Positions 55,001 to 64,000 of a stretch of DNA of 64,000 nt are shown here, in pieces (the first letter of the stretch is position 1; each line of letters opens with the position of its first letter). The DNA comes from Callipepla californica brunnescens (taxonomy: Eukaryota; Chordata; Aves; Galliformes; Odontophoridae). The translations under genes were made by a program, and so were the position numbers. The notes below the pieces were generated by a model that was given only the letters and a program-made list of their open reading frames with translations, had not been told where the DNA came from and searched no databases. The stretch lies in assembly GCA_023055505.1 (NCBI GenBank), contig JALIRH010000004.1:22067368-22131367 (forward strand), written 5' to 3'.

Positions 55001-58000
55001 AGTTTGCTAGGTTCAGACTTACTGTCACAGTTGAAAAAGAAAGCTGTCCTAGGCAAAGAAAGGTACTGGCTTGCTCTAAAGTGACCCAGTGGAGCTCTAA
55101 CACAACTTGCTGTAGGAGTGCAGCCCCGCAGCCCCTCTTTGGAAGCTTCCAGACAATACCTCAAAATGCATTCTTCATTAATGCACAGCAACCAGCTCTC
55201 CGGGGATGGCAAGCGGTCAGAGCCTTTGTAATGGGATATGCCCCGCGTCCCATATGCCTGTTAATGATAGGGCATAAAATATTCAGTTGTGGGTCTGATT
55301 CTTTTGTTCTTTGCCTATTCGTTTCAGCATGGCTCTTTGCTGTGAAACACAACCATATTACTGTAGATTCTAGTCTAAAAGGACCCAAATACTTCTCTTG
55401 CAACTTTACACTGATTTCCTCCATCTCTGTCATTCAGCAAGAAATCTGCCACATTACAAAATCCCACCAGCGAGAAACATCCTAGATTATGAAATCAAAC
55501 TGCCAGTGCTGTTTTACTCTTATATGCTTTACACAGCTCTCTGCATCCAATCCGAGGACCTAACTGCGAGGTAAATGAGTTTTTGCCCCTGGCCTCAGCA
55601 CTGAAAGACTGAAGCAGAAAGAACGGATGTGACTTGCCCCAGGCCATGCTGGCACTCAGCCGGAGCTCTCACTCGCATCCTCCCTGTTCCCCCAGCAGCC
55701 CTAATTAACCTCCTGGTTGCAAAGGGAGGGTATTCCTGAGCCTCTGCTGCAGCAGCTCCTCTTGCTGCTGCTCTCCAGCTGGAGCTTCATGGGGATCTTA
55801 ACATGCCAGCCTCCCCTGGTAGCCCTTACCTTCAAACCTTTAAGAACACAGAGGAACTGTAAGGATATTTACGCTTTCAAACAGAGGGTTTAATGGTGAA
55901 TGGTGCAGGTAACCATCCAGGAGCAAGGCAGGGCAAGAGGAAGGTGCATTAGAGGGAATGGGCTGGGGCACAGATAAGAGTGTTAAACAAAGAGAGTGGG
56001 CATGAGCTGAGGGGGAGTACCTACACCATCCTGGCAGGCTAGAGGTAACTCTGTGACACCAGGTAATAACACTACTCTTGCTTCCAGCCCACAAAAGTCA
56101 CACGTTCACCTCATTACTTACTTCACTGGAGCTAACAGCTACTCCAGGAATGAATGCAGCCCAGATACTTTAGCCTTTCTATTATTTATGCCAATCGCAA
56201 TGTGTTAGGACAGGTTATGTCTCTCAGAGCCTGGTGGAAATTTCCTTTTGCTTGACCTGTATCCGGACAGCAAGATATAGGGTCACACAGGTGCTGGTGG
56301 TGTAAGGACAGTGATGAGCCTGCACGTACTCTGTGCTGCATTCCTGGGTTTTGCAGAGCCACTCAGCACAGCTGACACAGAGGCACCTTGTCAGACAGCA
56401 AGCTGAACAGTGTGGAATGAGAGGTTTGGCTCTGTGAATGGATGCTACTGGGAACATCTGGGTTTCTGGGAGAGTGATAGGATAATTTCTTCTCATTTTT
56501 AATCACCTCCTAAGTAAGCTGTGCTATTTTTGTCAGTTATTTAATGATTTATAAGAGATGGGAAAATAAATGGGGAAGGGAGTTCAAAACACATGTGCAG
56601 GTAAAGCAGAAAGTCATTTTCCTTTCCCTCCTGAAAAGCCCCAAGCATTATGCCAACAACTGAGAGTGCTATTAAAGTGCCTATCTGCACACATTTTGTT
56701 CAGGCCCAGGAGGGGTCCACTCTGTTCACAACTTTGCTACCTGTGCCCTTGCTCCCATCATCTACACCCCTCACAGGGAGCCAGCCCCCAGGCTGCAGCC
56801 AAGTCCTACTCATCTGGAGGGACTTCCAGCCAGCTAGTTTGCCCTGCTCTTCCTCAACCTGAGGCAAGCCTGTGCATGAGCCATTAATTACATGTGCTGT
56901 CTGAGCCTAGGCTTGGAGTCTTTGGCTAGCGTAGGCTGAAAACATACAGAACAACTAGGGTGCTGTGGAGCAGCAAAGGGATGCTGCGGTTTGATTTTCG
57001 TATAGCACAGCACTGCTAATCTGATTCCCTTGCGTGGTTTTCCCAGATGGTGTAATGTGGGTGGGGAGAGAGCTACCAGCACCAGAAACCTGCCCCAAGC
57101 CACGAACCTGCATTTTGGTACTAAAAACATGAACCTTGCTGCTGGAACAACCCTTCCTGCTGCACAGGAGAAAGCAAATCCAAGGAAGGTTGTTTCAAAA
57201 ACCAGAGGCAGGTGGGTGGCCTGAAGGATCACATCCTTCAGTGCTCTATGCAGTGCTGCTTAAAGCACCTGACATCTGAGGTTTGCCGTGCAGACACTCC
57301 ACATCACTTTGTGTGGTAGCTGTCACACCAGCTTACATCTCTTGGATGTGGCAAGTCCTAATATTTTCCAGGCAGGAGGGACTCTGTCTTAGAGCAGAAG
57401 TTCTCTGTGATTGCTATTACACTGCAAATGATCTGCTCACCCCTTCTTGTTCAGTCAGGTATTTTAATGTATTCTCTTTATGGCTACATAAAGGAAAAAA
57501 TGTGGTAATTCTGGTACCTGGATGCACTGAAGTTCCCACTAAGAGCTACTGACCTCTCCAAGAGCTTCTGCTCAGCCTACACTGTTCTTTCTACTCAATA
57601 GATTTCCCATGGAAAGCAACCTGCAGAGCCTGCTCTGCAGAGGGACTGTATCATAATGCAGATGGCACGTGATTCAGGCACAGCCTGTGAGTCCCCACAT
57701 GCACAGAAAATTTACCATAATGCAGCTATCAGGGGAATTTCTGCAGAGCATCTTGCAGTCCTCAGGGGCCCTTCACATCCATCCTGTTGCCTGTGCTCTA
57801 GGAACTCACTGTGCAGTACCTACAGACCTTGCAGCACTGGCTGCATCCTCTCCATGACAACACACTGCAGTGCTCCGGGAGAGGAAGGTATCCTGCAAGC
57901 AGCAAAGATGGCCAGGGAGTACAGCTCTATAGAGAATGATGTTACCATCAGTCTTTTCTGTTGGGGAGATTGGAGGCCCAAATGCCAAGGGTTGAAGTGT

Positions 58001-58714
58001 CTTCTAAGAGGAAATAAAGGAACTGATGGACAAAAGATAGAAGAGATGGCAAAGTGGGAGATCTGAACAACCTTTGTGCTCTGGGGCAGCAGCTAAGGGT
58101 GTCTGAAGCTCCTGGTTCTGCTCTTGTTTGAATGTGAGCTGGCACTAGGATTTTCCCTCACGCTAGGCTCAATAGAATGAGCTTCAGGAGACATATCTAG
58201 CTCAGGAATCCAGGGTGAAGCAGCATGTTTCAGCTGAGGCTTGCTACAATTCCACTTTTTTTTTTTTTTTTTCCTCTCTCTCTCTCTTAAGGAACAAATT
58301 TAACATCTAACTGCCAGGAGTGGGCAGAGGCCCACAGCATGCCTGCAGCTCAGCTCCTTTTGGGAAAGCAGAAAGCTGGCTGTGAGCTCCTCACCAAGAC
58401 CAAGTACAGCTTTATCTGTAGGCAGCCATTCTGATACAGGCACCAGACCACGGTGCTGGGTCATTCCTGGTCAAGTCAGCTCCTCAAAGGAAAGTATGGG
58501 GTGACAACTAGAGTGTTGTTGTGCCTGAGATGAGGTGATGCTGCAGCCAAAGGGAACCTGAGGCTGGGGCTAGATCAAGGAGGGCAGGGTCCTTCTGAAA
58601 GGGAAGGGACAGATGAAAGGGAATTCATAATCCTCAAATATACACTGGCGACATGGGAAAAGACAGACTTTGAGCAGAAAGAGGGGACAGGCTGGGAGAA
58701 TGAAACCTCCTGCA
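52013..58714. other. Intergenic DNA downstream of CCDC177
   Basis: No gene recognised. It contains a GTT-rich tract (52201-52236), a short CAA/CAG patch at about 52493-52510, and a T17 run followed by (CT)n at about 58256-58288. Frames up to 148 codons occur (for example 52065-52511) but run through low-complexity sequence, overlap on opposite strands and show no domain. Confidence 0.5.
58256..58288. repeat. T17 run followed by (CT)n
   Basis: A T-tract joined to a CT dinucleotide repeat. It is a simple-sequence polypyrimidine tract in intergenic DNA. Confidence 0.9.
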
Positions 58715-58965
58715 TGGGTAGATAGTGATAGGATAAGGGGGAATGGTTTTAAACTGAAGGAGAGGAAATTTATATTAGATATCAGGGGGATATTTTTCAT
58801 GGAGAGGGTGGTGAGGCACTGGCACAGGCTTCCCAGGGAGGTTGTGAATGCCTTATCCCTGGATGCATTCAAGGCCAGGCTGGATGGGGTAGCCTGATCT
58901 TCAGGGGGTCAGAAATAGATGAGCTCTGAAGTTCCTTCCAACCCAAGTCTGTCTATGAAATGATT
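58715..58965 (+). mobile_element. CR1 retrotransposon 3' tail, 5'-truncated
   Basis: It matches the CR1 tail in order: GTGATAGGATAAGGGGGAAT, TTTTAAACTGAAGGAGAGGA, ATTAGATATCAGGGGGATAT, GGTGGTGAGGCACTGGCACA, GGAGGTTGTGAATGCC, AAGGCCAGGCTGGATGGGGT, CCTTCCAACCCAAG, and a worn GTCTATGAAATGATT end. It is about 250 bp, noncoding, in the same tail group as the 4.6-kb copy. The sequence just upstream (58640-58714) is not clearly CR1. Confidence 0.9.
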
Positions 58966-61900
58966 ATACATAAGACTTGATCAAAGGTCTCCCCCTGCTT
59001 CCACTTGCAGGCAGAACCATAAGCATCATGAGGTGTTTGGGCCTCAGCCTTCTGTGACTTATACAGTTCTGGGATGCGGTTACAAACACACAAATTGGAG
59101 TGTGCCTGCACAACCCACAGCACTTGTGTGGGCACACTCCCTGGGCACCAGGGGTACAGTGGGCAGGGAGGATCTGGGCGTATGAGCTTTCTTCATCCCT
59201 CTCCAGGCCATGTCTGCAGGATTAGCGTGTTATTCAGACTGAAGGAAAGGCAATTACAAGCCATTTTCTATACAGCAGATAGAAGGCAGGATCAATACAC
59301 AGAGGGACTCCTGATTTCTGACATGCCTAAGCCCTCAGACAGCTCTGTTTTTTGCACCAGATGGCTCCATTGGTCGATAAAGTAATGCCCTAGATACACT
59401 GCTTGTTTTCCAGCCCGCCAGCAAATGAAGGCAGGAGGATGGACATGTACAGCCACATCCCGTGCTGTTACCACAGCTTCCGAGGTCTTCAGACCTATTG
59501 CAAACTGCTGCATTTTTACAGTCCCCTCCCCAGCAGCAGCTACCAAAGGGATTAAAGAGGGAGTGTTATCTAGTGCAGTGGCTTAATCACTAAGCAAAGG
59601 GCTCATCCCCTGACCGCAAGGTCAAGGAATTATCTCCCTGACAGATAATGCAGCCAGAGCTTGGAACAACACGAGAGGCTGGATTGCCATTGTCAGCCTG
59701 TGGGTTTATTGCCATTTCTGGGGGAGTAATACCACTAAGATGCTGTGAAGGTACAGCGTGGCTTCCCTTACCTGCCCTCAGATGCCTTTTGATAAGGGGG
59801 GGAGGATGAAAATACATAAAAATGGCATTCAACCTTGTCCCTATACCTTAAAAAACAACAACCACAACACCAAATCTCAGTGGGCAAAAGGCTTTGGACG
59901 CTGGGTGCACGGAGTACTACATGGAGAACATAATATGACAGGATATTCCTGTGAAGAACTAACCAACTAAGCCTGAAAAGAAGCAACACAACTGACCTGC
60001 AGGGAAGCGCGCATCTAGAAACATGTTTTCAGAGTTGTGTGCACTAGCTTCAGCAGAAGGCAGGACGTCCCACTCCCCTTAGGCCAGCTTGCTGTAGCAG
60101 AGCTCAGCACTCACAAGAACAGCCCACTGGGCTCCAAGTGGTAACTGAGGGCACCTGTGACAAAAGTACCCAACAGATACTGAAGCATAAGTAGTTCGGG
60201 TCTGCTGCCACCAAAAACAAGAGGAACTCCTCACTCAGTGAGCTGCAGAACTGTGTTTTACTAAGAACACAGAGCATGTTCTCAGGATTTACCTGAAACC
60301 ACCTCCCCATGCAAGTCCAGGTGCCTTAACTGAGATTTCAGGGGCCACTCTGAAGCTGGAGTTGCTCCTCCCCTGGTTCTTCACGCCACAAGGGTGAGTT
60401 CTCAGTTTCTCTTCAGCTTGGTTGACTGCACTTCATTTTTTAGAGAAGCAATCTAAATTTTCTCAGAAAGCCCGAAAACATCCTTGAGGCAGCACTAGAC
60501 AAGTTGCACGATGACTCCCTTCATGGCCACCACAGTCTCTTATGCTGGCTGGATCAAGCCCCATCCCCTTGCTGCCTTTGTCTGAAGGACACAGTCACTC
60601 TGTCTTCATGTTTACCAGGTGTCCACCATCCCAGCCTCCTCGTGTGGCCCCAGAAGGCCACAGCAGGGAAGGACAGCCAGGGAAACAGGTCCTTTCAGGG
60701 GAACTTTCCTCTCAAGTTTCTCCTGCAGGCAGCAAAGGAAACAAAACCCCACAGTGCTCTCCACATGGAAAATGCAGCACTAATATAGCTTCAGATTTTC
60801 CACTCAGCTGCCATTCCTCAACTCCCTCCCTTTCCCACCTGCATTTCTCTGCACCTGTGGGGAAATCTGACATTACATATATAGACATATTGTCCTTAAT
60901 TAAGACAAAATTAAGACTCTGTCTCCATGAGGTGGCTCTCAAGAGCAGAGACGAGGGAACTTGCATTCAAGAGCCATCTGACTTGCAGCCTGCTGGAACC
61001 TCTCTCTCCTCTGTGCCGCTCCCATGGGCCTGGTCCCTGCAGCTGCCATACAGTGGGCCTGAGTCACCTGGGCCACAGCAAAAGGCTGGGCAACCCCATC
61101 CCAACCACTTCTTCCCCACAAGCAGACCACACCTCCTGTCACACAGCACTGACACTGGGCTCAATAGTTTCCCCCTGGATCCCTGCACCTCTCGGCTCCC
61201 CACACAATGTCAACCCATGGAGGCTGCCAGCTGGGACCTATGCCATTGGTCCTGCTTTGCTAACCCAGGTGGGCAAACGTCCCAGAAATGGCAGAGATCC
61301 CATTCCCCAGCCCTTCCAGCTGTAGATTAGAGTAAAACTAAGTAGGTGAAATGTATTTGTCCGTGGCAGACAGGAAGAGAGATTAGATACCGCAGTGCTC
61401 TGTCCTAACTTTAAGCTTTCTGGTAAATCCCTGAAGATTAAGGAGAGATGAGATTCCATAATATAAAATCTGATTTGACTTTAGCTTGGCTAAAGATGAG
61501 CACCCGCTCCTCCACAGCCCTTCTGCACACCTCGCTTTCCTGCATGCAGGCGCCGGGAGGGGAGCTGAGGTCACAGTCCTGGGCAAGAGACAATTGCCTC
61601 CTGGGCACACAGAGCACACACAGACCAGCTCTGTCCCATAGGATGCCAAGCAGTGGGCAATGGGCCCCCGCACCTTCAGGATGTGCCCAAAGCTGGGCAC
61701 AAGGAGGGCTGCAGAGCAGTTCCTGGAGGTTAGCACCCTGGGGTGCTCCCTGAACAGTACACATTTTCTGCGTGAAATGCTCAAGTCTGAAAGACTTTGT
61801 GAGTTGAATGAGTAACATTTTCTAGACAGAAATTCAGTACTATTTAAAAAACGCATGAGCAGCTACAGCTTCCTACAGGCCACATCTTACCTCCTGTGCT

Positions 61901-63012
61901 CCCCTCAGCGGGGTGGGCCTCCCCTCCATCAGCAGCAGCGCTGAGATCCAGTCGCTCAGCAGAGCAAAACAGGAGGATGCTGACCCCAACCTCGCACAGA
62001 TATCCTCCATTAGCCACATTAGAACTGCAAAGTCGAGGGAAAGGAAAAGCACAACAAAGGGCAGATCCAGCACCAGTATTATCACCCCCCTCACACACAC
62101 TCGAGTCCCTTATTGCTGCTTAATACTTAAAACCAGATGAACATTTTTGCTCTGTTCTGATGCTCGAAAAGAGGCCACGAAGCAGTAGTAAAGCAGGAAA
62201 GGCCACCTGACACCCTTCTGTCTCTCCTAAGCCTCCTATGCACTCTGGGATGACACCCCAAGCTGACCCTGGCCATGAGACACCAAAGGGGACTCACCCA
62301 GGGGGCTCACGTTCCCTCCACATCCTCAGAGAAGATTCTCAAGAACAAGAGCTCAAGTGAGCTTGGCAACAGCAGACACTGAGAACCATCCACTCGTTTA
62401 TGGATATTTTCTCACTTTTTCGTCATGTAAACAGTGTTTTTACTAACTTTGTGACCTTCAAGTAAAGACTAAAATTTCCCTGGCCAGGAATTCTAGCAAG
62501 GGCTAGAATATCTTCTCCAAGCCAAATTATTTTTCGCTTGCTGCAGGCTGGCTTCAAACTCTGAATGCAGCATATCCTGCAACTCCTCCTCACCCAAGCC
62601 TGGCACATCAGAGAAACACACTTATTTTGCCCATCTACAGTACCTTTGAATGGCTGGGAATCTTCTGTCCTCGTTTTGAAGCCCACATTCCCCCTACGTA
62701 GGGAACAAAGCTAGCTCTGCTTGCACAGAGAGCCTACACTGTTTCTCTTAATCTAAAATAAGTTCCATATTAAAGCCCACCTGCTCTGCATTTGTGTGCA
62801 GTGAGCAATGACAAGAGAAACTCAGAAGAGTGGAGAAGAGGAACTAGGGACAGGATTAATTGCTTTTCGTCTGCTAGCACAGCAGCCACAGACACAGGAG
62901 TACTTGGCCATCTCACCAGCATCAGGCAGGGGACAGCCAGTTGGTGGGCTTGCATCACCAAGCTGGGCCATGCCAGCACGAGGTTGGCACTGCCTTGCCA
63001 CCTGGTCCTGCA
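58966..63012. other. Intergenic DNA, no gene recognised
   Basis: Moderately GC-rich. The longest frame (60542-61330, plus, 262 codons) has no domain, overlaps frames on the opposite strand, and reads like composition-driven chance. No repeat family, RNA gene or splice-bounded exon set is evident. Confidence 0.5.
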
Positions 63013-63424
63013 GCACAGGCAGGAGCCTGTGGCACAGGAGAGGTGGCGGGAGCAGGCGGAGAAGCAGGAGCGGCTGCAGAGGGAGAAGCTGGAAAGAGCC
63101 ATCCAGGAGGATAAGCAGAAGCAGCTCCATCAAGAGCACAACCTGAAGGCGAAGAAGGACAGCAAGAAGGAGCAGTGGGAGCGAGAGGAGCAGCTCCTGC
63201 AGGAGAAGCTGACGAGGCATAAGCCAGAGATCTCTTCCTAACTACTGACTGCATGAGTTGCTTGCAATGAGACAGCCGCCCAGCTCTTACTGTTATCTTC
63301 TGAGTAGGGCAGCTTTTGTCTGTCCATTGGTGCTATCAGTCGTATTATTATTTATGGGCACAAGAGAGAGTAGATGCACAAAATAATGTATGTTATAGAT
63401 TCTCTTAGGTGAGGATCATGGCAT
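63013..63424 (+). pseudogene. Partial CCDC177 copy with a 1.7-kb internal deletion
   Basis: Positions 63036-63211 match CCDC177 coding sequence 49925-50100 (about residues 347-405) over 176 nt with 5 mismatches and no gaps. At 63212 the copy jumps to the CCDC177 3' UTR and matches 51800-52012 over 213 nt with about 19 mismatches. Homology probably starts by 63013, where GCACAGGCAGG also precedes the block in the parent (49908-49918). All five coding differences change the amino acid (R to Q, V to I, K to Q, E to K, R to W), and AATAAA has become AATAAT. The skipped 1699 nt have no GT-AG borders, so splicing does not explain the jump. The frame stays open to a TAA at 63239-63241 but lacks both ends of the protein. 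It is a decayed fragment 12 kb from its parent in the same orientation. Confidence 0.9.
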
Positions 63425-63659
63425 GGTGGTTTCCACAGGCAGGCACTGGCGCAGGGGTGGAGTGAGAGCTCTCCTGCCCACAGCACTAACAGCAAATAAA
63501 AAAATCCAGCAGGAGCAGCAGACCTGGGAAAAGAACCATCCCTCTGCCCCTGGGTGGTTTGAGGCAGGGTGCAGCCAAGGGGAAACTCAAGAGTAAGCAG
63601 AATTTACTTATTATTTTAAGCAATGCAAAGCTTGCACTTCTCATAATACAGCAGAAGAA

Positions 63660-63914
63660 CCCATAACCCCACTTGTTCTATTTATTGCAACACCTCTGAA
63701 ATAGAAAAAGGTGCCTTTGCTACCTCCACAAAATGGCTTGTATCATTTTTCTTCATCTTAAGTGCCAAACCTGCCAATGCTGAAAAAGAGATGCCGGCCC
63801 CAGCACTGCAGCACTGCCTTTACTCAGTGTTGGCATAAAAAGGAGCAGAAAGGACTCGCAGACTTGGACGAATCCTCAGCTGGATCTTTCCTCATTCCGG
63901 CTTTAGAGTTAAGC
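63660..63914 (-). other. Candidate terminal exon of a convergent minus-strand gene
   Basis: On the minus strand a pyrimidine tract ending CTTACTGTAG abuts 63914, and a canonical AATAAA lies at 63686-63681, giving the form of a last exon of about 250 nt. One frame stays open for about 29 codons before TGA; the others stop after none or six codons. In mammals PLEKHD1 lies on this side of CCDC177 and converges with it. None of the frames resembles the PLEKHD1 C-terminus as I remember it, so I leave it unnamed. It may be a chance combination. Confidence 0.2.
63681..63686 (-). terminator. Candidate minus-strand polyadenylation signal AATAAA
   Basis: The hexamer on the minus strand is followed by a GT-rich stretch (AAGTGGGGTTATGGGTT). 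It would serve the candidate terminal exon upstream. Hexamers are common by chance. Confidence 0.25.
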
Positions 63915-64000
63915 CTACAGTAAGAAGGAAAGAAGTTACTTAATATAGGAAACATTATCTTGGTGGGCAGAAAGGCAGGGAGGCTCTGAGCGAGCAGGCA

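Noticed and set aside
60542..61330. 262-codon plus-strand frame
   Set aside because: No domain, Ser/Pro/His-rich composition, overlaps several frames on both strands, and no splice or promoter context.
62792..63241. 149-codon frame as a possible new coiled-coil gene
   Set aside because: Its second half is the partial CCDC177 copy and its first half matches nothing. It lacks both termini of the parent and all the coding changes alter residues, so I call it a pseudogene fragment.

Overview
This window looks like chromosomal DNA from a bird, most likely a galliform (chicken-like) species. Three CR1 non-LTR retrotransposon tails end in the typical avian CTATGATTCTATGA-type 3' motif. Most of the window is low-density intron and intergenic sequence, and there are two strong CpG islands. 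I saw no bacterial operon, CRISPR array, IS element or intact virus. The two genes I recognise, SUSD6 and CCDC177, are neighbours in a head-to-head arrangement in mammals (human 14q24), and the same arrangement appears here.

Layout. Positions 1 to about 45.3 kb are the 5' part of SUSD6 on the minus strand. A CpG-island promoter lies at about 44.9-45.3 kb. It is followed by a long first intron with a candidate untranslated exon (40107-40191), then the first coding exon (14743-14930, start codon and signal peptide), and a candidate 30-nt in-frame microexon (10363-10392). I could not find the sushi-domain, transmembrane and cytoplasmic exons; they probably lie beyond the left edge. Two CR1 tails (4.6-4.95 kb and 7.87-8.72 kb) sit in the left intron. 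About 2.8 kb of intergenic DNA separates the two CpG islands. CCDC177 is on the plus strand: a GC-rich 5' UTR exon carrying a short proline-rich uORF, a 400-nt intron, one exon with the whole 629-codon reading frame (48886-50775), and a 3' UTR of about 1.2 kb with AATAAA at 51970. From 52 kb to 64 kb I see intergenic DNA, one CR1 tail (58.7-58.97 kb), a partial decayed copy of CCDC177 (63013-63424), and a possible terminal exon of a convergent minus-strand gene at the right edge.

The genes do not form a pathway that the sequence shows. SUSD6 is a single-pass membrane protein with one sushi domain, and CCDC177 is a cytosolic-type coiled-coil protein of poorly known function. The points most worth a second look are a near-perfect 39-bp inverted repeat in the SUSD6 CpG island, the SUSD6 microexon candidate, the partial CCDC177 copy with a 1.7-kb internal deletion, and the CCDC177 uORF.
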